Below are positions 12,530-24,470 of a stretch of DNA of 64,000 bases, piece after piece. The notes under the pieces were generated by a model. It saw only the letters and a program-made list of their open reading frames with translations, had not been told where the DNA came from and made no database searches. How positions within the stretch are numbered: position 1 is the stretch's first letter; every line of letters begins with the position of its first letter. Position numbers and translations under genes: made by a program. Source of the stretch: Typhlomys cinereus (lineage: Eukaryota > Chordata > Mammalia > Rodentia > Platacanthomyidae); contig JALPQD010000207.1 of the NCBI GenBank assembly GCA_023101885.1, forward strand, positions 1,741,844 through 1,805,843, read 5' to 3'.

Positions 12530-13660
12530 CTTTTGAATTATGTTATTATATACTAAAATTAGTGATAGTGGTAGTGATTATGAATTTGCTCCTGTGCATA
12601 AAACACATTTCTATATGTCAAGGAGGCACACTCCTAGTCCACCAGCTCCTACTGCTAAAGTAGTCAAGTCCACATCAACAGAATCAGCCAATCAAGGGCT
12701 GAAGCTTCTGAAATCTTTCTGTCATATATTTTTGACACTAGTGAGAGAACTAATAGAGATTTGTACCATGAATGGGATTATTGCCGTGACTATTTGATTA
12801 TGTGCCCTTGGAACTGGTTTGCAAAAGGAATCTGGGAAGTTTGGACATGTGGCAAGAGAAGCTGTGGAATGTCGTAGGAGGAGTTTAATGGCCAATCATG
12901 GTGGGAACACAGAAGACCAGAATGCTGATAGAAATATGTACAGTGAAGGCTGCTTATGAGATTTTTGAATGGGATAGGATTCCAGACTATCTTTGGAATT
13001 GCACTAGTTTTCATCTGTGTTACATTATGCCAAATAACTTGTATACGTTTTGTACATGTCCCAAAACTTCGTGCGAGACTGAATTTGAAGGTCAAGTGAG
13101 ACCACTGAATGACTCAGCAAAGGTGAAGCCAATTATTCCACAAAGACCCCAGGAAGTCAGAGATGAAAGGAATGTGGAATGTCTACCAAGGAAAGCTGTA
13201 AGCAGTGGGTAGACCCAACCCAGAAGAAAGCTTTGTGGGCCATAACTGACAAGGCTGTTGGCATAGCACCACCCAAACACACTGGAGCTCAAATGTGCCA
13301 CCACATTCAATGGATACAAGATACACAAGAAACACACGGTCACATAGCAACTGTCAAGGTATGTATGTAGATGTCACAAGACAACAGAACAACAGTTCTC
13401 TCTTTCCACTAACTGGTCTCTGCTTTGGGCACAGGTCCCGTATCTGAGCTTTTGAAAGAACTGGAATTTTGAAAGAGTTGCTGAGATTTGGGGAAAAAAA
13501 TTTATGGCTTTGGTTTTTATATTACACTTATAGATTGAATTATACATTTGCCTTTGCCTTTATTTAGAATTAAAACTGGAATTAAGATTGGCCTAAGGAG
13601 ATGTATTTGAGTGTCAAGTTGATAAAGGTGGATTTGTGATAGTTGATTTTTTTTTGTTTT
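12530..13660 (+). mobile_element. MaLR-type internal region (decayed)
   Basis: The right part ('gttgctgagatttgggg...ttatggctttggtttttatattacac...gatgtatttgagtgtcaagttgataaagg') is like the 3' end of rodent MaLR internal sequence. Open frames up to 104 codons remain but none is complete. A young L1 lies directly downstream. Confidence 0.5.
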
Positions 13661-13675
13661 TAAAAATTAGTTTTA

Positions 13676-14264
13676 CTGAAAAAAAAATCAACAAACCATA
13701 ATTCAGAACATCAGAGACTTTATATCAACCACCTGGAACTAGGCCAGCCTAATCTCTCCCCATCCTGAAGCTCAGGGAAATTTGTGGAAGAGGGGGCGGT
13801 AAGATTGTAAGAGCCTAAAGATGGGGAGGAGCAACGATATGCAAGATACTCCACATAAGTCAGGGCTGAAGCAATCATAATAGGACTTTGCATGACCTAT
13901 GCAATGACCAACACATATTGACCTCTCAAAGTCTAGCATGCACTAAAGGTACTAGGATCCTTAGAAGCTAAGGATTAACAGCCACAATAGTGTTCCTATA
14001 CTTAAGGGGAACACAAGAAAGAGTTCTAGAAAATACCACTGAGTCCTTACACCTCATCAGAGAGGAGGACCCAGAGGAAAGTTTGACATACACATTAAAG
14101 GACGCTCCAGGGATGGGGGAGGAGGCACTGGGAGATGGGGGGGAGGGGGGAAAGGAAGGAGTAAAAGGGGGAGGGAGCAAGGAGTTCCAGGAAGGGGTGG
14201 AGGGAGAGAGGGGACAGGGTACCTATTAAGTTTGTATGAGCGGAAATAAAAAAGAAAAAAAAGA
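13676..14264 (+). mobile_element. 5'-truncated L1 3' end with G-rich tract
   Basis: 3'UTR with the polypurine block (about 14113-14218) and an A-rich tail. Flanked by AAAAATTAG(T/C)TTTA (13662-13675 and 14265-14278, one mismatch). Confidence 0.85.
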
Positions 14265-14278
14265 AAAAATTAGCTTTA

Positions 14279-15215
14279 GGACAGTTATATTTTCATTCAT
14301 ATGTATCATTGTGCTTTACTTATATTTACCTCCCAATAAACTTTCCATATCCTCATATCCTACGTCCTTTCTTCTTATTGGTTCGCTCTGGCCCTCAACA
14401 ATCCCCTTTACTTTTCATGTTTTATATATATGTGTTATATCATATATTATATCATATTATATTTTATATATATTATAATGCAAGCATGAAAACCTATTCC
14501 TGCAGAAGGTGACACATGCTTTGAATCAGCACTCAGTGTATGGCACCATGTCTCTCATAACCAGGAATCACGGGTCTGGAAATCGAGGGGTGAAAACAGA
14601 AGGGGTGCCCTGCACCATCACCCATGAGTGACCCTGCAGGAATTTTTGCTTCCTGTTCCCACAAGCTTGAGTTCTGCCATTTACTTCCAGAGCAGGGCTG
14701 CTTCTGCCTGGAGACCCAAGAAAAATGTTTCCATTGAACTGGAAGCTAAGGCTCCCCACTGGCTATTTTGGGCTCCAGATGCCTTTGAGTCAAAAGGCAA
14801 GGAAAGGAATAGCAGTGGGAGAAGAGTGATTAATCCAGACTACTAGGGGACAATTGGATTGCTTCTTCATATCAGAGGGAAGGAGGTGTGCCTGGAGGGC
14901 AGAGTGCTCACTAGGGCACCTCTTTGCGTTAACTGTATTCTGTGACAAGGTTAATGGGAAATAGCAACAATCCGCTACAAGCAGGATGGTAACTGGTCCA
15001 GATCCTTCAACAATAACTCCTCCAGTTAAAGGACCCAATGAAATGCTTGCTGAGGATGGAGGAAATACAGGATGCATAGTAAGGAATGGACTTATAAATA
15101 ACAGCTTAGGCCACGTGACCAGTTACAGACACGAGGACTATAACACCCATAAGTGCTTCTGTTCTAGTTTTTTAAGCACAAATGGATTTTCGCAGTAATT
15201 TTGAGACAACCTGAT
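14279..15215. other. Unidentified non-coding DNA
   Basis: Includes a TATA-rich stretch (14422-14478). No recognised gene. Confidence 0.5.
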
Positions 15216-15219
15216 TGTA

Positions 15220-16040
15220 TCATGAGCAACAAAAAATGGACATTGAACTGCAGGATGTGGTAGTTACCTTGCCAGACTTTAGTCTTAATGCAATAATTTT
15301 TATTGTGTCCTAAAACTCCCATTTTAATATTTATTCTGCACTGAAGTATTTAACTTGTTTTGATTTGAAAGAACCTTACAGCTAAAAGATTTTGGACTTT
15401 TAAAAAAGAGACTGACCTTTTAAAATGTCGGAGCTAAACTATTAATTGCTGAATATTTTTAAATTGAACTGTGATGATTTTTTAACTTTTAGACCTAAAT
15501 GAATTTTTAACTTTTTAGTTAAAAATGTTTAATTTTTAGACCTTTTAAAATGAATTTAAGTATTTTATGTCAAAGATAAATCCGATATCTCTGGAAACAA
15601 GCATTGAAAGATTACAGATGAAAAGTAATGTACTTTGTGTTAAATTGACAAGGGTCGCAGTGTGGCTAGATACGGATGTCAATGGCTAGACTTGTGATTG
15701 TTAATCTAGGTTGTCAGTTTGACTGGACCTGGGATCAACTAGCAGATTAGCCGTAAAACAACCTGAAGAGATTACTTGGATTAAGATACCTGAACTACAA
15801 AGACCAACCCTAACTGTGAGTGGCACTTTCCAGTAACAGACCAGATAAAAGGAAAGGCATGAAAGAACCCCCCCCCTCTCTCCCCCCCCTCCCCTGTGCT
15901 GGTCAACTCATCTTTCCTTCTGCAGTCATTCTTTATTGACATCAGAACTCAACTTCTTTGACCCTCCAATGTGACTGAAGTCAAAGACTCTCCAGGAATC
16001 CTCTGGTCTTCAGTACCAGACTGGGACTGCTGAGATATTT
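15220..16040 (+). mobile_element. MaLR-type internal 3' part plus 3' LTR
   Basis: 'gttaaattgacaagggtcgcagtgtggctagat' leads into an LTR beginning 'tgtgattgttaatctaggttgtcagtttgactgg' near 15695. Internal-to-LTR order shows plus orientation. Confidence 0.6.
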
Positions 16041-16156
16041 GTATTGTATTGTAACTTAAAGCTACAGACAGACATTGTTGGAGAACCTATATTTGCTCAC
16101 TCTTTCATCTATCTATCATCTACCAATTTATCAGTCTATCAATTTATCAATCTACC

Positions 16157-16193
<37 letters not shown>

Positions 16194-16195
16194 GT
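16157..16195. repeat. (CTGT)n microsatellite
   Basis: About nine tandem CTGT units, preceded by diverged CTAT units. Confidence 0.95.
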
Positions 16196-16539
16196 GTTTA
16201 CTTGTGTAGGGAGCGCGGTTGTGTGGATGTATACATCCTATTTGCTCTATTCCTCTAGAGAACTGGCTAACATACTTATAGATTCCATAAATGTGAGAAA
16301 GCGTGAAATTTTCTCTTTCTTCTATTACTTTGTCTTTTTTCTCGCTCCCATCCTTTGCCTCCTTCTTCTCACCATAATCCCATTTCCATTTTCCTGTCAC
16401 TAATCAACATAAGAGACAAAACTTGAAGTTTTCGTCTTCACGAATCTTGCTTATTTTGCTTAACACAATGGTTTTCAGTTCCATTTATTTTCCTAAAAAA
16501 CGATGAAAAGTCATTCCTAATGGAAGAATAAAACTTAAT

Positions 16540-16775
16540 CCTAGGGGGGTTGGGAAAGAACTAAGTCAGTCAAGCATTTGTTGTGCAAGTATGAAAACCT
16601 CAATTCAAACTCCAGTCCTCATATAAAAAGCCAGGTGTCCTGGTATGTGCTGTAATGTCAGCATTGGGAAGGGAGAGGCAAGCAGCTCCCTGGGGATTAC
16701 TGACCACCCAGTCTAGCTTCATCTTCAAATCCCTTGCAAGTTAAAAACCTGTTTTAAAAGTCAAGGTAGATGCAG
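16540..16775 (+). repeat. B2/B3-type SINE, diverged
   Basis: 'gttgggaaagaactaagtcagtcaagcatttgttgtgcaag...aaaaagccaggtgtcctggtatgtgctgtaatgtcagc'. Confidence 0.7.
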
Positions 16776-16808
16776 ACAAAGTAAGAACAACTTCAGAGGT
16801 TGTTCTCT

Positions 16809-16809
<1 letters not shown>

Positions 16810-16842
<33 letters not shown>

Positions 16843-16870
16843 CTCTTCTCTTTCATCTCTTTCTCTCTCT

Positions 16871-16908
<38 letters not shown>

Positions 16909-16910
16909 TC
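16810..16910. repeat. (CT)n and (CA)n compound microsatellite
   Basis: CT run (16810-16839), pyrimidine-rich spacer, CA run (16874-16904). Confidence 0.95.
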
Positions 16911-17099
16911 TTTCATTGTTTATATATACTCTATTCTCTTTGTTCTCTTATTTGCGGATGGGCGTCTAGGCTGGTGTATTACGCACAGTGCAGCAATATT
17001 CGTGGATGTGTAAGAATATCTGTGGCATGTTGATTTAGATTTCCTCAGGTACATACTCAAGAATGTTACAGCTGAGCCATATACCAGTTGTGAGAGAAG

Positions 17100-17480
17100 A
17101 TACAGGTGTCAAGTGGATAATTGAAAGCTCAACTTCTGGGCACAGATGTAACGAAGTTAATCCCTGAGTAAGCCTGCAAGATATTGTCTAACTGATGGGG
17201 AAAGACTCCGCCCATGGTATGTGGGACTATTCTTTGGGAAGGTGGATAAGATGAGGTGAGCTGGCTCAGTAAAGTTTGGCATTCTTCAGCACCAGACTGG
17301 AATTGCTGAGATGTTTAGTTACTGAGCTCGTCTTACAAGACTAGTGAATTCCATGCACATGAGTACTGCCGTACTTCTTTAGCAGGTTTAGTTGAGTTTC
17401 CTTTCCTCGGCACACTTGCACAGACATGCTATCCAACAAGTGAGTTTTGCCACTCTCTCAACAGTCCTGTGACCATGGTG
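17100..17480 (+). mobile_element. Old MaLR-type LTR
   Basis: 'acaggtgtcaagtggataattgaaagctcaacttctgggcacag...ttgtctaactgatggggaaagactccgcccatgg' matches the main LTR family; 17280-17350 repeats 16005-16040-like sequence. Confidence 0.65.
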
Positions 17481-18315
17481 TGGCATTTGGTGTTGGTCTC
17501 TGCTGTTGGCAGATTTGGCACTCAGTAGCAGCTGTAGCCAGGCCAGCTTTGGTGAATAGAAGTCCATGTTGTAGAGTCTGTGTATAACTTCTTCCGGCTC
17601 CTGATGTCGGGGTGAGCTCTCCTGCCAAGCTGGAGTAACTGTAACTGGACAATTGCAACCCACGTTCCCATAAGCTGTTTGCAACCTGCAGGCAAACCGT
17701 GACAGTGGGACCCCACCCATGGATTGTCATGGTTGTTGCACCATTTACATTCCCACATTGGGAATTTCCCTCTCATTTCCCTAAACTCTTGCCCGAGTTT
17801 GTTTCTTTTCTTAACAATAGCTATTCTGACTAGGCTGGTGTAGAATTTCAGTGTAGTTTTAATTTACATTTCTTTGATGACTAAAGATGTTGAAAAGTTT
17901 TTCAAATACTCGTTGGCCACTTGCGTTTTTTATTCTAAAAACTGATCATTTTTGATTGGGCCATTGTGGAAAATTGGTGTTTACATCGGAGTCAGTCATG
18001 ACTCTAGATATTAATCTCCTAGATGGAAAGTTGGTAAAGACTTTTTCCCATCTGTAGTCAGCCTGTTCATTCTACTTGATGTGTAGAAATCTTTACATCC
18101 CCTGCAATCCTTTCAGTAAATGCTTGGGGTTATTTCCAGAATTTTTGAATCCTCTTCAGAACATGTGTGTCTATATCAATACATTAAAGTATTTCTCCTG
18201 TCTTCCCACAGCAGTTACAGAAGTTCAGAACTTACATTAAGGCTTTGATCCATTTATAATTGATTCTTTTCTTCAAAGTGACGTATAAAGACCCAATTTT
18301 TCCAACACCATTTGT
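17481..18315. other. Unidentified; L1-like stretch at 17730-18300
   Basis: 'ggattgtcatggttgttgcaccatttacattcccac...gttgaaaagtttttcaaatactcgttggccac' recalls an antisense L1 ORF2 body; too decayed for a sure call. Confidence 0.4.
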
Positions 18316-18319
18316 TTTT

Positions 18320-18500
18320 CTAGACAGGGAAGGTTCCTGTAGCCAAGGCTGGCTTTGAACTCTTTAAGTAACTGAGGATTGAACTCATTCTTCTACCTTC
18401 ATTTTCTTAGTGCTAGGATTATACAATGGGCCACCATGTCCAATTTATACAGTTAAACCCAGGACATCACATAGGCTAGGCAAGTACTGTACTAAGCACA
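18320..18500 (-). repeat. B4-type SINE (ID plus B1)
   Basis: 'agccaaggctggctttgaactc...gtgctaggattata' is antisense B1; 'taaacccaggacatcacataggctaggcaagt' is antisense ID. Confidence 0.8.
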
Positions 18501-18729
18501 TCCACATTTCAAGTTTTCTTTTTCTGTCACTATCATGTTTTCTTTTGTTCCCATGATTCTGTACTATAATTATGAATCAAGTATTTTAATATCTTTAGCA
18601 TTACTTTTTCTGTTTAGGATCACTTTGGCTACTTGGGATCTTTTGTTCTTCCATATTAATGTTGAGATCAACACTTACATTCCTATGAAGAACACATTTT
18701 CAATGCCATGCTGAGGGGGGGAAGTCAAG

Positions 18730-19010
18730 TAACTTGGTGGAGCTTTGAGGTCTCAAAATCTACATCAGTGACCTCAGGGTAGAGAGGTGGCTCTGGAGGT
18801 CGATCCATTGCTGACTTCAGGATCAGGGCTACCGAACCCCTAAATTATTTCAGGAGATGCTGTCGAGTCATCACTTCTTCACTGGCTGAGTGGAACCTCT
18901 TGCAGCTAGTACTCAGCCTCCTGAAGCTTGAACTTCTTAGCTTGTCGATGTCAGCTCCCTTTGCTCTCCAGAACTGCCTCAATGGTGCTCTCTGTCACCA
19001 TGGCACTGCA
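18730..19010 (-). pseudogene. Possible processed-pseudogene fragment, parent unknown
   Basis: The minus strand has coding-like texture: ATG near 19001, then short frames interrupted by stops, and a last frame ending DVDFETSKLHQVT-stop near 18736. I do not recognise the parent. Low confidence. Confidence 0.2.
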
Positions 19011-19016
19011 GCAGGT

Positions 19017-19861
19017 TGTCACAGTCTGCCTGCATCTTTGCTGATAAATCAAGACAAATAGCTTGTTGCGGTTCGCCTGCATCAAACGGCTTAAGGAAAC
19101 AAGGGGTTTACTTTCTCTTATAATTGTCTACTTACAGTTCTCAGTCCATCTTGACAGGAGAGCTCACACCAATACCAGGGCCAAGGGAACTGGCCACACC
19201 ATCACCACATAATAGCTGAGAGAAGGATGATCCTTACTAGCCAGACCAGAATGTCTGGAGAGCTGTACACAAGGATGCCAACTTCTTCAATCAGCTCTCT
19301 GTATTTTATTCCAGAGCCTAATCCTACCCACCATAGGCTGGACCTTCCCCATCAGCTAGACAATCTCCTGCAGTTTTGCTCTGGGCTTAATTCAACCATA
19401 AATCTCTACAAATGTGCCCAGAGCTCAAACCCTCAACTGTCAAGTTGATACCTATGCCTAACTATGACACAGCTTAAGGGAAAAAGGAGTTTTATTTTCT
19501 CTTATGATCATCCAGTTACACAGTTCCTTGTCCAGGTTTCAGGAAAGCCCACATTAACACCAAGGGCTGAGGGAACTAACTACACCAAATCCATAGGACT
19601 GTCGAGAGGGACGATCTTTACTTGCAAGACCAGCATGTCTGGCCAAATGAACACAAGGATGCCAACTTCCTTCACTAGCTCCCTCCATCTCATTCACCTG
19701 CCCAGGGACCACCCCTACCTATCATGGGTTGGGCCTCCCTCATGAACTAAATAATCTCTTGCAGATTTGCTTGGGGCCTCTCTCACCACTGATTCTTTAC
19801 AAATGTGCCGGAGCTGGAACCTTCAATTGTCAAGTTGATACTTGTATCTAAGTATGGTACA
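19017..19861 (-). mobile_element. MaLR-type LTR split by a second LTR
   Basis: Outer LTR pieces 19017-19058 and 19475-19861 join in order (end piece 'tctgcctgcatctttgctgataaatcaagacaaa', then 'cttaagggaaaaagg...'). AGGTT motifs border both outer ends, but overlap the LTR termini by one base. Confidence 0.8.
19064..19469 (-). mobile_element. Solo LTR nested in LTR
   Basis: 406-bp copy of the same family, plus-strand ends TGTTGCGG...TATGACA, flanked by TAGCT (19059-19063) and CAGCT (19470-19474), a 5-bp duplication with one change. Younger than its host. Confidence 0.85.
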
Positions 19862-20410
19862 GGTTAACTTCAGTCTTGTTGACTTGTGATCATTCCCTAA
19901 TCTTTAGGCCCCAAGGGCAGCTCAGTTTTAAACAATAACTTCTCTCTCATCAAGTTATATCCTGCCATAGTCCTCAGAGCCATGAAGAGTAAAAAAATTG
20001 GAACTCCTTTCCATTGATACATTCCACTGAAGGAGTCAGGCCTCAAAATCTGCAGTTGGATTTCATGCTTAAGAGAACTGCAGGCTTGCCCTGTGTGTGG
20101 ATTGCCACTTTTTTTCCGGGGGGGGGACTGGGGGGGGGACAGGGTCTTCTGGCTTGTCTTTCAAAGAGGCTTCCCCTTCAGGGCTTTGCCTGGCTTACTT
20201 CTTTTCCAGAGTCATCCTCTGTTTCTCCACATTTCGCAACTTCCTTGCCTCTCTCTTGGTGAATTTCCATTGTTCTTTTTTGTTTGTTTGTTTCTTTCTC
20301 TTTTTCTCTCTCTGGAATAGTCCATTATTGATGTTCTGGACTCTTCTTTCTTCTCTACATCACATGAGGCAATTTCTAAAATCTGCCGTCTTACCTTTAT
20401 CAGAAGTTTT
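19862..20410. other. No recognised feature
   Basis: Contains two G-runs at 20117-20138. Non-coding. Confidence 0.5.
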
Positions 20411-20411
20411 C

Positions 20412-20826
20412 TGAAGGTTAATCTTGTTTGCCAAATTGATCGGATTGAGAAATGATTAGGATATTAGTAAAGCACATTTTCTGGGCAGCCTGTGAGAATG
20501 TTCCAGAGATTATTAACTAAGGGAAAGTTCAATCCTGACTGTGGATAACACCATTGAATAAGCTGGGGGCTCAGTGGAAATAAAAGGGGGAAGAAGAAGG
20601 AAGTCTGTTGGGGCAGGCACTGCGACTCCCTGCTTCCTGCCTGCGGGGAGAGAAGCTGCTTTGTTCTCCATGTCCTCCATTCTGCACTGCTCAGCCATCA
20701 TCTCAGTATGGACTCAAGGGGCCATGGCTGGAAGCCTCTGAAACTGTTGACCAAAATAAATGCTTCTTCTTTGGAGTTATTAACATCTGTTGTTTATTAC
20801 AGTGATAAAAAGCAACCAACATTAAC
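20412..20826 (+). mobile_element. Older MaLR-type LTR
   Basis: 'tgaaggttaatcttgtttgccaaattgatcggattgagaaatgattagg ... tggataacaccattgaataagctgggggctcag ... ccaaaataaatgcttcttctttgg'; AATAAA at about 20755. Ends are approximate. Confidence 0.7.
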
Positions 20827-21059
20827 GTCAGTGAGGAAAAAAGGTAATTAGTGGGAAGAGTACCTCAGTGGCAACACAGGCTCCACCATGAGCCTACTCA
20901 AAAAACTGAGATACTATAGGTATGAAAATAGAACATCAAAGTGCTCTGTAGGTAGCTGCTATTGTACCCATAGAATGGGAACTTACAGTGGAAACCTTTG
21001 GGTCTAAAGCTGGATGAGTAAAGGGAAATGCATGTATCAGTGGGGTGGTCTGAAGAGAG

Positions 21060-21460
21060 GTAACTTTATATACCTCGGTGGCCTGAACCCCATAGTAGAC
21101 AAGCTAGAGTGAATCCGAGGTCCATAGATGCATACAGGCAGAAGGGTGGTAGGAGTGGGAGGGAATGGTGAAGGAAAGGGAGGGAATGGGGGATGGGGGA
21201 GGGAAAGAAGCTGGGATGAATACTCAATATGCTTATAAAAGTAGGAAAAAACCCCCTGAGGTACAGGAAGGGCAGGAAGTGGAGGAAGGAGGAGCTGAGG
21301 GAGTAGAAATTTTTCTTTTGGGGGTGCCTGTGATCAGATGCTGTGAGTTGACAGGTTGTCCCCAAGGTAGCTGAAGGACTGTCAGGTGACCACAGAAATC
21401 TTGGTGGTTAGTCCTGTCACTGGGCTGAGAAGGCAGGAAGGACAAGAGTGAAGAACAAAC
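21060..21460 (+). mobile_element. L1 3'UTR fragment
   Basis: Polypurine G-rich block (21150-21215) and following sequence are the reverse of 1185-1350. Confidence 0.6.
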
Positions 21461-22149
21461 AAACAAAGCGAAAACTGCCTAAGTTTCCTGAGTCAAGATG
21501 GAAGAGGATTTCACAAAATGACATTGCTATATAGGGCCAGCCCTGACTGTAACCAGACTAGCAGGAATGAAAATATTTCAAAGAAACTCTTTGGCTATCT
21601 GGGATGGGAATATTGAAACAAGGTACCTCGGAGAACTGAAATTCCTCACTTCCTCTCATCGTCCAAATTGAAAGCTTGGAGAAGAAAAAAAGACTGAACG
21701 GCGCTTCGGAGGGGCAGGATTGCACAAAATGTTGGCAACTTTTCACAATGCCCTGCAGGGAGGGATGAAGCCAAGGTAAAGATGGTCATGCGGGGGGTGG
21801 GGGGGAGGGGGCTTGAATCTTGACCAGGGCTGCTTGGCTATGTAATTTCTTGCCTTCTGTTTAAAAGTCACCCTTGCATTTGGACTCCAAAAATGAAGTG
21901 GGGTCAGTCATCATTGGATCTCTTTATCCTCTTTTATGTGCCCATAGTGAATAATCTCCCCCCCCCCTGCTTTTCACTATTAATTTGACTCTTTAATTGA
22001 TTTACTACGGTAGGTGACCAAACCTGGCCTGAAGGGGATGCCATTCTTAGCCCAAGATTGTGCTAATGTGAAAAATAAAGTTGAATTCTCAATTTATCAC
22101 ATCTAAATTATTTCAAAAGCTAAGCTAGATGTGGATTATTCTTTGTGCT

Positions 22150-22182
22150 ATGGAACTGTTTCTTGCATTCCACTATATCTAT

Positions 22183-22234
<52 letters not shown>

Positions 22235-22374
22235 TAGAGCACAGTGTGTGCCTGTGGAGGTCCAAAGATGACTTCGGGAATCATCCTGGATTGTTCTACC
22301 CCTTTTTTGCTTTGCTCTGGAGTTTCCCAGACTCTGCCTTCTAGGGATAGAAGTGCAGGCTGCTGGCATTTCTG

Positions 22375-22423
<49 letters not shown>

Positions 22424-22495
22424 AAATCTGAGATCCAAATGCAGGTCTTTCTGCTTCGAGGCAGAGGTTTAATCCTTGAGACATCTTTCCAGCCC
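22150..22495 (-). repeat. DIP-like SINE with two TG arrays
   Basis: TG tail at 22185-22232, body, a second TG array at 22374-22420 inside the body, then head 'taatccttgagacatctttccagccc'. The second array is unusual. Confidence 0.85.
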
Positions 22496-22951
22496 TCTGC
22501 ACAGTGTTATTAAGCTATAGGTGGGTGGTTAGCAGAAGACAATGTGCATAGGTTACTGAATGTACAAACGGCCTTTCCTTCACTGTGAGTCCACACTCGC
22601 ATGCACTGTCTGCCCGCTGTAACCTGGGCCCCACTGAAGCCTCACTTGTTGGTTTTGCTGCTTAGTGGTGTCTGTGAACCAGGCAGAGTGGTCAGAAGCC
22701 TCCACTAGAGCCTCATGGTGCCTGAGAGTAGCTACAAGCTGAGACTCGAGCCAGGAAGGTTTGGCTATGAAGAGTCAAAGAATGTCTAGAAGCTGAGTTG
22801 GAAGCACGGAGGACAGAAGCTGCAGAAGAAGATCCGAGCACGTGTGATTTAGGGTAGTTCAGAGACAGAAGATGCCAAGGGCCTCGGCACTCAGGGTCCA
22901 CAGCTGTTGGCATTAAGGGGACTCCCTTTGGTTTGTTCAAGATTTCTCTAT

Positions 22952-23350
22952 TGTGGTTACTCTGCACGTTGCTGATGAAATCACAGCTATTTGACTTATG
23001 GAAAACAAAGGGCTTTATTCTGTCTTACAATTGTCCAGCCAGATCTCTTAGTCCAGCTTGGCAGGAGAGCTGAGACCAACACCAAGGGCTGAGGGAACTG
23101 ACCACATCCATTGCTGAGAAAGGGACAATCCTCATTTTCCAGACGAACATGTCTAGACAAGAATGCCAACTTCCTGAATTACCTCCCTCCATCTTCTCCA
23201 CCTACCCAGGAGATAAATGCACCCACCATGGGCGGGGTCCCCCCTTAATTAGATAATCTCCTCAAGGCTTTCTCGGGGCTTAACTCAACTTGTAATTCTT
23301 CACAGCTGCGGTCTTTAAATTGTCAGGTCAGCATCTGTATCTAACTGTCA
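22952..23350 (-). mobile_element. MaLR-type solo LTR
   Basis: 'tgtggttactctgcacgttgctgatgaaatcacag ... tccagcttggcaggagagctgagaccaacaccaaggg ... gtcaggtcagcatctgtatctaactgtca'. No clear target duplication. Confidence 0.75.
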
Positions 23351-23914
23351 ACCTAAACAGAGAAAAAACCCTCAACCGGTGGGTGACATCAAGTGTCCTG
23401 AGGTCCCAACTGCTCAAGATTTGTTCAAAAGCCCAAGTCCAGAGTCCCTGAGACTAGACAATTCAAGCATGCATCCTTGCAGAAGTCTACGTGCAAATGA
23501 TGTATAGCACCAGGCTGCACTGGAGGGGCAGGAAGGGACAGACAGGTTGTGGAGAAGATGGATCAGCAAGACCTCAGACTCTCAGCAAGAGAACATGGCA
23601 TCTTCACGCTGCTTGTCTGACACGAGGGCATCCCCCAGTGGGCAACGCGGTCACAAATGCTTTGCTTCCACGGCTTTTCCGTTGGGTGCAGTAGACATGC
23701 TTCCTTGCCCATGTTCAGTCTCTGCCCTCGAGGGCTGGCTGATACTGACATTTCTGTCTCCCTAGCCTCCCACCATAGCTTCAGCTTCACTCGCACAGCT
23801 TCCCTGCGCATTACCCCATGGGGATGTGTCTGCCCACTGTCCAACCTTGCCTCACCTCGCCAGACTTTCTTTTTTGGAAAAAAAGAAAAAAGTCACTGTG
23901 CCAATTAGATATAA

Positions 23915-24305
23915 GTGTCAGTTTGGCAAGGAGGGCTAAGCCTTTTGGCACATTTATGAAGAATTATTGAATTAAGGTAAGCTCTGAGGGAGGGCCTGTG
24001 GGAGACTGTCTAATTGATATGGGAAAACTCAGCCCGTAGTGCGTAGAACCATACCTTTGGCAGGTACGTATGTGGAAAAAAGTGGTAAGTAATTTGGCAT
24101 ATAGGCAAGCAAGAAAGTGTGCCCCCATCTCAGTTCTTTGTGTGGGCACGACATGGCCAGTGCCCTCAGTTTGTAATGTTGGTGTGAATTGTCCTGCCAT
24201 GTCAATGATGTAACTGAGAATCATAAGCTAGAATAAGTCCTTTGCTACCTAAGTCGTTTTGACCATGTATTTATATCAGCAACAGAAAAGAGAAACTGGA
24301 ATAAG
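23915..24305 (+). mobile_element. MaLR-type LTR, diverged
   Basis: 'gtgtcagtttggcaaggagggctaag ... gactgtctaattgatatgggaaaactcagccc ... tatatcagcaacag'; followed at once by the repeat shared with 11441-11600. Confidence 0.65.
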
Positions 24306-24306
24306 C

Positions 24307-24470
24307 AGTTTGGCAAATTGTTAACAACTGATCATTTGACTACAAAACCTGATATGTGAGATTTTTAGCTTCTTTAAATACCATGAGCTCATGGATTAAA
24401 ACAATGCAACATATTGTTTGAACTCTTGGATTTATTATGGCTAATGATCATGCGATGCCTGTTGTGAATG
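24307..24470 (+). repeat. Dispersed repeat shared with 11441-11600
   Basis: 'gcagtttggcaaattgttaacaactgatca...aaaacctgata...ccatgagctcatgga'. Probably LTR-element internal sequence. Confidence 0.6.

Noticed and set aside
12540..13370. Cluster of open frames of 63-104 codons
   Set aside because: Mutually inconsistent frames in what looks like decayed LTR-element internal sequence; no protein family recognised.
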